Assembly: GCA_024681475.1 (NCBI GenBank)
Contig: JAILAT010000034.1
Coordinates: forward strand, 1-33,254
Direction of reading: 5' to 3'
DNA: 33,254 nt
Source of the DNA: Bacteroidales bacterium
GTDB lineage: Bacteria; Bacteroidota; Bacteroidia; Bacteroidales; P3
The notes beneath the pieces are model-generated. The model saw only the letters and a program-made list of their open reading frames with translations, did no database searches and was not told the origin of the DNA. Each line of letters starts with the position of its first letter. The first letter of the stretch is position 1. The position numbers were made by a program, and so were the translations under genes. Below are positions 16,446 to 23,784 of the stretch, piece after piece.

Positions 16446-17096
16446 TCATTTAACCACGCAGAGCATGATGCCGTCGCGCACCGGCAAGAGGATATTCTCT
16501 GTACGTCCATCGCGCTGCACATAGTAGTTAAAAGCGCGCATTGACAGCGTGTCCGCATCGTGGTGTTTCTTTTCGTCGAACACCTTGCCGTCCCACAAAA
16601 CATTGTCGACAACAACGATGCCACCGGGCCTCATTTTGGGCACCAGGAGGTCGTAAAATTGGCGATTTTGACGTTTCCCGGCGTCGACAAATGCCATATC
16701 GACACCCTCAGGCCACGATGCCAGCAATGGAGGCAGCAGCGTCAGTGCATCACCCATGTGCAGCAGCACAGAATCGTCGACGCCGCAGAGCGACAAGTGC
16801 TTGTGAATGACATCTTCCAGCTCGTCGTTGACCTCAAAGGCATGCACCATGCCACGCTCAGCAAGGCCACGAGCCAGACAGATCGTGGAGTAGCCCACAA
16901 ACGAGCCTATCTCCACAACAAGTCGAGCCTGCAGACTGCTGCAAAGCATTGTCAGAAGCCTGCCCTCATAGGGTCCGCAGAGCATCTGTGGCTGTGCTGT
17001 ATGCAGATGCGCCCAGCGCTCGATGGCCTCCAATTGGGCATCCACGGAAGTGGTGTGCTCCAACAGGTAAGAATCCAACAGTGCATCGGGTCTCAT
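16446..17096 (-). CDS. SAM-dependent O-methyltransferase (class I, caffeoyl-CoA OMT-like)
   Basis: A 216-residue protein. SAM motif I reads VVEIGSFVGYST (about 60-71), the acidic residue after strand 2 is in HAFEVNDE, and the family blocks MAFVDAGKRQ and GGIVVVDNVLWDGKV are intact. These are diagnostic of the bacterial O-methyltransferase family 3, which methylates catechol-type hydroxyls using a divalent metal. The substrate cannot be inferred. It starts 17 bases after the ftsK stop and so is probably cotranscribed with it. No membrane or signal sequence. Confidence 0.92.
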   Translation of the reverse strand: MRPDALLDSYLLEHTTSVDAQLEAIERWAHLHTAQPQMLCGPYEGRLLTMLCSSLQARLVVEIGSFVGYSTICLARGLAERGMVHAFEVNDELEDVIHKHLSLCGVDDSVLLHMGDALTLLPPLLASWPEGVDMAFVDAGKRQNRQFYDLLVPKMRPGGIVVVDNVLWDGKVFDEKKHHDADTLSMRAFNYYVQRDGRTENILLPVRDGIMLCVVK

Positions 17097-17113
17097 ATCA
17101 ATGGCTTAGATAA

Positions 17114-19756
17114 TCACAAAGACCTCAGCAACTCCTCTAACGACACCTCGTCCTTTATCAGCACATCGCGTGCCTTTGAGCCGTTGTAGGGACCCACGAT
17201 GCCTGCAGCTTCGAGCTGGTCAATGATGCGGCCGGCACGGTTGTAGCCTAGCTGCAACTTACGCTGTAGCAGCGAAGTGCTTCCGAATTGCGAAGCCACC
17301 ACAAGGCGCGCGGCATCGTTGAAATATTCGTCTTTCTGCTTCGGGTCGAAATCCTTGTTGGGCTCGTCAGTCTCGTCAAGGTATTCGGGCAACATGAATC
17401 CTTCGCCTTCGGCATAGCCACGTTGCTCACCGATGAACTTCGCGAGGCGCTCTATCTCGTTGGTCTCGATGAGTGCGCACTGACAACGCACCAGATCCTT
17501 GCCTGCCAAAGAGATGAGCATATCGCCACGACCAATCAGCTGGTTGGCGCCGCCACAGTCGAGGATGGTGCGCGAGTCGATGGCCGAAATGACGCGGAAA
17601 GCAATACGGGCAGGGAAGTTGGCCTTGATGGCACCGGTGATGATGTTGGTCGTAGGACGTTGCGTAGCGATAATCAAATGGATACCCACGGCGCGAGCCA
17701 GCTGCGCCAAACGGCAGATAGGCAGCTCCACCTCTTTGCCGGCAGTCATGATGAGGTCGGCAAACTCGTCGATAACCAGCACAATATAGGGAAGATAGCG
17801 ATGGCCGTGCTCGGGATTGAGCTGGCGGTTGATGAATTTGGGGTTGTACTCCGCCAGATTACGGACCTTGGCGGCCTTCAGCAAGTCGTAGCGCTGGTCC
17901 ATCTCGATACACAGGGAGTTGAGCGTGCGCACCACCTTCTTCACATCGGTAATGATAGCATCCTCGGAATCAGGCAGTTTCGCCAGATAATGCCGTTCTA
18001 TGGCATTGTACAGCGACAACTCCACCTTCTTGGGGTCCACCATGATAAATTTCAGTTCGGCGGGATGCTTTTTGTAGAGTAGCGAAGCAATGACAGCATT
18101 GAGACCCACCGACTTACCTGTACCCGTAGCACCTGCCATCAACAGATGGGGCATCTTGGCCAGGTCGGTGACAAATACATCGTTGGAGATGGTTTTTCCG
18201 AACGCGATAGGCAGTTCGGCCTTGCTGTTCTGGAAAGCGTCGCTGTTGAGCATCGTCTTCATCGACACTATCTGCGGATTGGCATTCGGCACCTCGATGC
18301 CGATGGTGCCCTTACCCGGAATAGGTGCGATGATACGGATGCCTAGCGCCGACAACGACAGCGCGATGTCGTCCTCCAGATTCTTGATTTTCGAGATGCG
18401 TATACCTGGAGCAGGTTTGATTTCGTACAGCGTCACTGTCGGACCTGGTGTCGCCGTAATACCCACTATCTCAATATTGTAATTACGGAGCGTATCAACA
18501 ATGCGATCCTTGTTGGCCACCAGTTCTTCGCTGGTGACGTTGACGTTCTTGCGTTCCCAATCCTCCAGCAAGTCGGTGTTGGGCATCTTGAAATCTTTCA
18601 GGTCCAGCTTCGGATCGTAGGGGTCGCCGACGCCATAGTGGACACGGTAATCTTCAGGATCCATCTCTTCCTCATCCTCATTCTCGACGGTCGGGTTCTG
18701 TCCCTGAGGCATCATATTGACGGTGAACATAGGGTCGTTGTCAATGGATTGGCCTTGGTTTTCATCCAGCCCATCGGGGGTCTGCTCGCCACGGGCACGA
18801 CGGTTGACACGCTCAAATTCGTCATCGATATCAAACGTCACCGATTGCGGCACTTCGGGCTGAGGCTCCACTTGGGGTGTCTGCGGGGTCTCCCCTTTCA
18901 GATTCGAAAGCCAGTCGTCGTCGTCACTCTCATCAATCCTGTTATCATAATCGTCGTCATCATCTTCGTCTTGGGCCCGTGCCAAACGGCGCGCTTCGCG
19001 TTTTTCGCGCAGTCGTGCAAGCCAGCCCTTCTTAGGCTTCTCCTCCTCCTCATCATCTTCCTCATTATCTTCATTTTTAGGCTGTTGGGATACTTTTTCC
19101 TGGCGCTCGTCGTCATCGCGCTCTCGCCGTTTGGGAAAGAGGTCTTTGCCGTAGGCCAACAGGACAAATGCCAGAGCCAGAAACACTTGCAGCACGGGAA
19201 GGCCGACATGCAGCCATCCATACAGCAGGCCGGCGACATAGATGCCGAACAGACCGGCAAAATCCTCCGCGGGGCATCGGGGGTCGGTAGGATTGGCCAC
19301 CCACCCCAGCGTCACCGACAGCCACAGCACCCAGAAACAACCGGAGATGATGCTGAGACGATATTTGCGGTTGTCCATCCACAACGTGGGGCGCGGCGCT
19401 TTCTTGCGCTTGGCATTCCGCTGCTTGGCGACCATACGCATACCCTTCAGAAACAGCATAAAGCAAAGGCCCAAAGAGGCGATGCCGAACGAATAGGTCA
19501 TCAGCAGATTGGCGACACCGCTGCCTATCGTGCCACACCAGTTGGCAGAATTGGGAATCTCTGCTGGAGGGGTCTTGAACTTCAACAACAAAATGGAATT
19601 GCTCACCATCGCCACGACGGCGAAAAGGGCAAAAAGAATAAAGAACCAGCCACACACAATGGAAAACTGCGGCGAGCGAACAAAGGCGGCAAAGCCCCCT
19701 TCACGTGTCGGCCTCACAGGCTTCTTTTTTTTCGTTGTCTTCTTACTGGCTGCCAT
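17114..19756 (-). CDS. ftsK: DNA translocase FtsK
   Basis: An 880-residue protein. The N-terminus has a basic start and four membrane helices within residues 25-200. A long charged, acidic linker follows (about 215-390, with runs of D and E). The C-terminal half is the RecA-like motor with Walker A GATGTGKS (about 540-547) and Walker B VLVIDEFADL (about 660). QLARAVGIHLIIATQRP follows, and a winged-helix gamma domain closes the protein (about 815-880, FGSTSLLQRKLQLGYNRAGRIID). It pumps DNA at the septum and helps dimer resolution at dif. The linker is short compared with E. coli FtsK and typical of Bacteroidota. Confidence 0.97.
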   Translation of the reverse strand: MAASKKTTKKKKPVRPTREGGFAAFVRSPQFSIVCGWFFILFALFAVVAMVSNSILLLKFKTPPAEIPNSANWCGTIGSGVANLLMTYSFGIASLGLCFMLFLKGMRMVAKQRNAKRKKAPRPTLWMDNRKYRLSIISGCFWVLWLSVTLGWVANPTDPRCPAEDFAGLFGIYVAGLLYGWLHVGLPVLQVFLALAFVLLAYGKDLFPKRRERDDDERQEKVSQQPKNEDNEEDDEEEEKPKKGWLARLREKREARRLARAQDEDDDDDYDNRIDESDDDDWLSNLKGETPQTPQVEPQPEVPQSVTFDIDDEFERVNRRARGEQTPDGLDENQGQSIDNDPMFTVNMMPQGQNPTVENEDEEEMDPEDYRVHYGVGDPYDPKLDLKDFKMPNTDLLEDWERKNVNVTSEELVANKDRIVDTLRNYNIEIVGITATPGPTVTLYEIKPAPGIRISKIKNLEDDIALSLSALGIRIIAPIPGKGTIGIEVPNANPQIVSMKTMLNSDAFQNSKAELPIAFGKTISNDVFVTDLAKMPHLLMAGATGTGKSVGLNAVIASLLYKKHPAELKFIMVDPKKVELSLYNAIERHYLAKLPDSEDAIITDVKKVVRTLNSLCIEMDQRYDLLKAAKVRNLAEYNPKFINRQLNPEHGHRYLPYIVLVIDEFADLIMTAGKEVELPICRLAQLARAVGIHLIIATQRPTTNIITGAIKANFPARIAFRVISAIDSRTILDCGGANQLIGRGDMLISLAGKDLVRCQCALIETNEIERLAKFIGEQRGYAEGEGFMLPEYLDETDEPNKDFDPKQKDEYFNDAARLVVASQFGSTSLLQRKLQLGYNRAGRIIDQLEAAGIVGPYNGSKARDVLIKDEVSLEELLRSL

Positions 19757-19888
19757 GTCACTTACTTATTTATTATGTATTCTTTTCAATATTGCCTTCA
19801 TCACAAATACACCCTACTGATGTGACTGGTGCATGAGGGCTCTTGCTGGCAGGACGAGCATCTGCCGCCCTGTGTCAAGTTGCGAGAA

Positions 19889-19923
19889 GCGGAGCCATCC
19901 AAAGACAAACTTCGTGGCTCCGC
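19889..19923 (-). terminator. Possible terminator after the DUF4412-like gene
   Basis: A 9-bp stem GCGGAGCCA/TGGCTCCGC with a 17-base loop, 23 bases after the stop of the minus-strand gene. There is no good T-run, so confidence is limited. Confidence 0.4.
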
Positions 19924-19945
19924 CTCCAAAGGTTAATGCTGACGC

Positions 19946-20692
19946 TTATTCCTCCTGAAGATATTTCATCTCCTCGCCGATCTCATTCATCAAGGCGCCG
20001 AAATCCTCCACCGAGATGTTGTCGTAACCGCTAGGCAGCAGCATATCCACAGATTTCACCTTGCCGCTCTTTATATCAGTGGCAGTAAGCGTAAGTTGCT
20101 GGCCTTCACCAACGGGCATGGCATACTCCAGCGCCACACCGCGCAGGCCGTTGAAGAGGAAATTGACATCGGGGCCCATCTCGTCGCTGTACCACATGGT
20201 GATGGGGTTGTCCTCGCCGTCGTCTTTGAAGCTATGGATCACCGCCTTCTTGGCAGTCTTGCCAGCGATGGTCTTGGTTTCGTTCACATACTCGATATAA
20301 TAGCCTTCGGTGCATGGGATGGTCAGACTGTCGATCTGCGCCTGGGTGTACTCCACCTTGAGGAGCAGTTTGTTGCTGCCAGAGTAATCCAGCTCCACAT
20401 CATTCTGCTGCAGGTACATCATAATCATGCTCAGGTCCCAGCAGGTGTACTGCTTATGGCCGTCGATCAGCACATTGTTGACAAGGGGGCTGCCCGTAAA
20501 GAGCACACTGGACGTCAGGACCTTGTCTTCAAACACCTTAATTTCGGCAGTGGAATAATCAGCTGGTACCGTGTAGGGCACCTCACCCGTGGAGGTCACG
20601 CTGTAGATAATGGAGCCCTTAAATTTATTCTGAGCCATCACGCCGCTCACCGCGAAGACGGCCAACGCCGCCAAAATCATAATTTTCTTCAT
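19946..20692 (-). CDS. Exported protein, DUF4412/GLPGLI-like
   Basis: A 248-residue protein with a clear signal peptide (MKKIMILAALAVFAVSGVMAQ, cleavage about 20). The mature part is mostly short beta strands, starting FKGSIIYSVTSTGE. It contains STAEIKVFEDKVLTS and a segment GYYIEYVNETKTIAGKTAKKA. The latter recalls DUF4412/GLPGLI periplasmic proteins, whose fold resembles LolA/LolB-type lipid-binding half-barrels. It has no lipobox. It is divergent from the Wza-like gene and separated from ftsK by 190 bases. The function is unknown. Confidence 0.7.
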   Translation of the reverse strand: MKKIMILAALAVFAVSGVMAQNKFKGSIIYSVTSTGEVPYTVPADYSTAEIKVFEDKVLTSSVLFTGSPLVNNVLIDGHKQYTCWDLSMIMMYLQQNDVELDYSGSNKLLLKVEYTQAQIDSLTIPCTEGYYIEYVNETKTIAGKTAKKAVIHSFKDDGEDNPITMWYSDEMGPDVNFLFNGLRGVALEYAMPVGEGQQLTLTATDIKSGKVKSVDMLLPSGYDNISVEDFGALMNEIGEEMKYLQEE

Positions 20693-20796
20693 TGTCAGTG
20701 TTGTATTTACTTTCCGCTCTTCATAACGTCACTTTCTCTTTTTTATTATTCGTGAAACGTAAAAAAAGATATTTTTCTTTCTTCCTCGAAAAAAAA

Positions 20797-20828
20797 TTTG
20801 GCCATGTGCGGATTTCTACGTATTTTTG
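20797..20828 (+). promoter_or_regulatory. Bacteroidota-type promoter of the Wza-like gene
   Basis: TTTG (20797-20800), a 20-base spacer, and TATTTTTG (20821-20828) match the consensus exactly. The transcript would start near 20835, about 26 bases before ATG 20861. Confidence 0.7.
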
Positions 20829-20860
20829 CAAATCATACCACAAAATAGCGGATATTGTAA

Positions 20861-21676
20861 ATGAAACACTTACATCGACATATCGCCATTATCGTATGCG
20901 GAATGGTTCTGCTGCTCGCCGCCACCAGCTGCAGCAAAGGTCGCGACATCGCATACCTCTCCGACGCCCAGCGCGACAGCGCCATGACTATTCTTAGCAC
21001 CTATTCTTCCGTCATACACCCTGGCGACAAGCTCTACATTTTCGTGGAGAGCGGCACGCCCGAAAGTGTCATACCCCTCAACCAGGAGACCAACCAACTC
21101 GGCAGCGATCACACCCTCAAAATAACTTCCGAAGAGGTACCCGGGTATCTAGTTGACGACCAAGGAGAAATCCTCTTCCCCCTGCTAGGCAAGATTACCG
21201 TCGCCGGCCTCACCCAGGACAGCCTGATCAGCCTTATCGAGTCACGGCTGCGCAACGAAAATATCGTCATCGACCCTACCGTTTCGACACGTCTTCTCAA
21301 CTTTCGTGTCACTGTTGTAGGCGAAGTGGCTCATCCTCAAGAGATACAGATTGACGGGCAACGGCTCACCATCCTCGAAGCCCTCGCCATCTGCGGTGAC
21401 CTCACCATCTATGGCAAACGCACCAACATCACCGTGATGCGCGAAAGCAATGGCCAGCAGGAGTTTGGCACCCTAGACCTTACCACCAAGGAGTTTCTCG
21501 ACTCGCCCTACTATTACCTCCAACAGAACGACATCGTCTATGTGGAACCCAACAAGGTACGCAAAAGAATCGCCGAACGCGACCAGAACATCCCAACCTA
21601 TCTCAGCATCGGCGTGAGCGTGCTTGCACTAGTGACCTCCACATGGCGTATCATTTACTGGAATGCACGTCAGTAG
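20861..21676 (+). CDS. Polysaccharide export lipoprotein (Wza/Poly_export family)
   Basis: A 271-residue protein with a lipobox-like end to the signal peptide (LLLAATSC, C24). An N-terminal polysaccharide export domain includes VIHPGDKLYIFVESG and VDDQGEILFPLLGKITVAGLT. One SLBB-type domain follows (about 150-235: FRVTVVGEVAHPQEIQIDGQ, ILEALAICGDLTIYGKR). A C-terminal hydrophobic helix (about 245-266) probably crosses the outer membrane. Such proteins form the outer-membrane pore for capsule or exopolysaccharide. Normally a Wzc-like chain-length/tyrosine kinase gene follows. Here the gene is followed within about 10 bases by a truncated recombinase, so the rest of the operon has been lost or moved. 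Confidence 0.9.
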   Translation: MKHLHRHIAIIVCGMVLLLAATSCSKGRDIAYLSDAQRDSAMTILSTYSSVIHPGDKLYIFVESGTPESVIPLNQETNQLGSDHTLKITSEEVPGYLVDDQGEILFPLLGKITVAGLTQDSLISLIESRLRNENIVIDPTVSTRLLNFRVTVVGEVAHPQEIQIDGQRLTILEALAICGDLTIYGKRTNITVMRESNGQQEFGTLDLTTKEFLDSPYYYLQQNDIVYVEPNKVRKRIAERDQNIPTYLSIGVSVLALVTSTWRIIYWNARQ

Positions 21677-22257
21677 AGTCACGGGAATGGTGGTAAGTAC
21701 CCTTACTATCATTGTATGTGCAGCCCTCGACACTACAGCATACGAGCAGAAAAGATGAACGATGAGTTTGTCCGCTATGTGGGTAGTCTTAAACCGAGAG
21801 ACGAGATAATGAAACTCTATAACAGCATCCTTCTCTCAATGCGTGAAGAAGGAAGTGCTGATATGAAGAAGCAAGTAAAGCAACTTGAGGACCGGATGCA
21901 AACCTTCGAGGCAAGGAAGAAACGCGTAAAGGAAGACTATTGGGATGGAAACCTCACCAAGGAAGAATATAACGAACACATCAATGGCATAGACGAAGAC
22001 ATCTGCAACTTGCAAAAGCAGATAGCGGGTGTACAGACATCAATTCGCACCAATCTAAACCCTAAGTTGGAGTACTCTATGTGCTTGATAAACAATCTTG
22101 ACAAGTACTTCGAGGATGCACCCATTGAGATAAAACAACGGCTACTGAGTTCGATGTTTCCCGAAAAAGTAGAGTTTGACGGAAAATCGTTTCGAACCAC
22201 GAAATACAATGCCGTTCTTGATTTAATCTACAAGGAAACCAATCAATTACGAGGAGT

Positions 22258-22286
22258 AAAAAAAGGACACACCTCTCGATGTGTCC
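22258..22286 (-). terminator. Copy of a tRNA-type terminator at the left att-like site
   Basis: On the minus strand a 7-bp stem GGACACA/TGTGTCC with an 8-base loop is followed by seven Ts. It has the same stem length, loop length and outer GGAC/GTCC bases as the terminator of tRNA-fMet at 23439-23465. Here it lies at the 3' end of the recombinase fragment. Confidence 0.7.
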
Positions 22287-22309
22287 GTCTCGGTAGCGGG
22301 GGCTGGATT
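22283..22309 (+). repeat. Left copy of tRNA-fMet 3' end (att-like direct repeat)
   Basis: 22292-22309 is identical over 18 bases to 23471-23488, the 3' end of tRNA-fMet (complement of the CC plus acceptor and part of the T arm). With two mismatches the identity extends to 27 bases (22283-22309). The rest of the tRNA is absent. Such partial tRNA copies mark the far end of elements integrated at tRNA genes. Confidence 0.8.
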
Positions 22310-22435
22310 GCTCGCTATGCTCGCGATCCTAGTTGGGATTTGGGCGATGCGTGAGTGGATTCCCGACCCGACAAAACCAATAATGCCACCCAACAGGTTA
22401 GTATAACATGGTATGCACATTTTATTATGAAATTT

Positions 22436-22467
22436 TTTGGCCTGTTATCAAACAATGTTTATTTTTG
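22436..22467 (+). promoter_or_regulatory. Bacteroidota-type promoter of the AT-rich lipoprotein gene
   Basis: TTTG (22436-22439), a 20-base spacer, and TATTTTTG (22460-22467). The expected start point near 22474 lies downstream of the ATGs at 22355 and 22427 and just before ATG 22493, which fixes the gene start. Confidence 0.6.
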
Positions 22468-22492
22468 CATTTTAAATTCAATAATAAATTAT

Positions 22493-23245
22493 ATGTCAAT
22501 AAAAAGAATTAGTGTACTTGTTTTGATTGTATTAGCAATTACGGGGTGCGATAATATTCAGAACTTTAAGACTGAAAATATTACGAAGAATACCAGTCTG
22601 TTGAAGACTGACAGTGTAGAAGACGTTAATATGGAGACAAAAGAAAAGGAGATTTATTTGCTTACGGAGAATGGTGTGGATATATTACAGCTGAACAAAC
22701 CTTTGATTATGAATCCCCAAAAGAATTCGGTGTATGACTCGGTAAAGAAAAACGGGGATTGGTATGAGTTGTTTAAGGAGGGAAAAATAATTGCATATGT
22801 AGGAGTATATGATGTTGTAACTCGTATATATATTGTTGGACAGAACATTGTGACAAAGAATGGTATTCATGTGGGAATGAAAATGAGGGATTGTCTAGAA
22901 TTAAAAGATGTAACTTGTAGTATAGGATACAATTATGAATTTGGAGAACCCTACATATGTACATGGTACAAGACGATGGCAATCGAGAATGCCATGAGGT
23001 TTTCTGATGAGGGATTTGCAAAGTGGAATAGAATGATTGAAGAGGTGAAAAAAACACACTTAAGAGGTGAGATTTCTGATTATAGTATCGAATTAAAACC
23101 GACTGATTTCCAGATTAAAGATAGTGTACGAAGCATACAGTTGTGTTGGTGTTCATCGCCATATCCATTTGGGATTTGTGAGTTAAACGGAACCGATCCA
23201 AACGCTTTGGAAGTGTTGCTACAGAGGAACTATTATAATGATTGA
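22493..23245 (+). CDS. AT-rich orphan lipoprotein of unknown function
   Basis: 250 residues from ATG 22493. The signal peptide MSIKRISVLVLIVLAITGC ends in a good lipobox with C19. The same frame is open from 22355, but the promoter lies in between and the upstream part has no signal-peptide logic. The mature protein is mixed alpha/beta with many aromatic residues (NGIHVGMKMRDCLELKDV, YNYEFGEPYICTWYKTM); I recognise no domain. Base and codon use is clearly AT-richer than the neighbours (for example frequent aat, tat, aga), which suggests acquisition. It lies between the partial tRNA copy and the intact tRNA-fMet, so it is probably cargo of a decayed integrated element. Confidence 0.75.
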   Translation: MSIKRISVLVLIVLAITGCDNIQNFKTENITKNTSLLKTDSVEDVNMETKEKEIYLLTENGVDILQLNKPLIMNPQKNSVYDSVKKNGDWYELFKEGKIIAYVGVYDVVTRIYIVGQNIVTKNGIHVGMKMRDCLELKDVTCSIGYNYEFGEPYICTWYKTMAIENAMRFSDEGFAKWNRMIEEVKKTHLRGEISDYSIELKPTDFQIKDSVRSIQLCWCSSPYPFGICELNGTDPNALEVLLQRNYYND

Positions 23246-23438
23246 TTTCATTTTATTCTTTTGTTTTTTGCAATGATGTCAAAAAGCTTTTAGACAAAAA
23301 ACTGGCAAAGGAATTATTTTAATTATGTATTTTTTTGCCAAATCTTTGGTTGCCTCTCACTCAGGTGTCATTATTGGCTCCGTTTTTTTAGGGTTGGTAG
23401 ATGGTTATTTTGAATTACAAGCAAGAATGTATAAAATG

Positions 23439-23465
23439 AAAAAGGACTTGCCAATTGACAAGTCC
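23439..23465 (-). terminator. Terminator of tRNA-fMet
   Basis: On the minus strand, directly after the tRNA 3' end, a 7-bp stem GGACTTG/CAAGTCC with an 8-base loop is followed by a run of five Ts. Confidence 0.8.
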
Positions 23466-23472
23466 ATCTAGG

Positions 23473-23544
<72 letters not shown>

Positions 23545-23560
23545 CTGTGTTAACAATTTG

Positions 23561-23591
23561 CAAAAGTACTAACTTTTTCTTATTCTACAAA
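23561..23591 (-). promoter_or_regulatory. Promoter of tRNA-fMet
   Basis: On the minus strand TTTG (23591-23588), a 19-base spacer, and TACTTTTG (23568-23561), a perfect match to TTTG-N19-TANNTTTG. It lies 17 bases upstream of the mature 5' end. Confidence 0.75.
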
Positions 23592-23684
23592 AATTATTTC
23601 TCTCTTTCACCTCAAATAACTAATTACCTTCCTAGTTATTACCCATTTACAGCAATCATTTTTTTGTCTTATCGCTAAAACAAA

Positions 23685-23722
23685 TGCCCAGTTTTGTGCC
23701 TGCACGGCAGCAAAACTGGGCA
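23685..23722 (-). terminator. Terminator of dsbD
   Basis: A 12-bp perfect stem TGCCCAGTTTTG/CAAAACTGGGCA encloses a small inner hairpin. On the minus strand it is followed by TTTGTTTT. It lies 62 bases after the dsbD-like stop codon. Confidence 0.75.
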
Positions 23723-23784
23723 AATTTGCACTCAAAACGGCAACTATTTGTTGCCAGAAGTGTTCATTATTACTCTATTGCACT

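Larger units (their letters stand above)
21686..22354 (+). pseudogene. 5'-truncated large serine recombinase (C-terminal fragment)
   Basis: In frame with the ATG at 21716, similarity to serine-recombinase C-termini begins upstream at about 21686. KYPYYHC and CSPRHYSIRAEKMNDEF look like the second half of the zinc ribbon. A coiled-coil segment follows (KQVKQLEDRMQTFEARKKRV, DICNLQKQIAGVQ), then the end region MFPEKVEFDGKSFRTTKYN. The resolvase catalytic domain with its serine, and the recombinase domain, are missing. The frame upstream is closed by the stop of the Wza-like gene (21674-21676). The 3' end has run past its expected stop into a hairpin and a tRNA 3' end, giving a tail GSGGWIARYARDP encoded by tRNA-derived and other DNA. 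It is inactive as a recombinase. Confidence 0.8.

Noticed and set aside
16373..16624. N-terminal extension of the first cysteine-patterned lipoprotein
   Set aside because: It overlaps the methyltransferase gene out of frame, and the promoter -7 element is inside it; the signal peptide starts at 16372.
18638..19825. A 395-codon plus-strand open frame
   Set aside because: Antisense to the acidic linker and membrane part of ftsK; no motif, and the composition (runs of I, L, V, then Q, H, R) mirrors the ftsK codons.
22355..22492. N-terminal extension of the AT-rich lipoprotein
   Set aside because: A full consensus promoter lies inside it and the signal peptide with lipobox starts only at 22493.
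23325..23471. A 48-codon plus frame (start MYFFAKSLVASHS)
   Set aside because: It ends inside the tRNA-fMet terminator and tRNA end, has no recognisable features, and lies in AT-rich DNA where such frames arise by chance.
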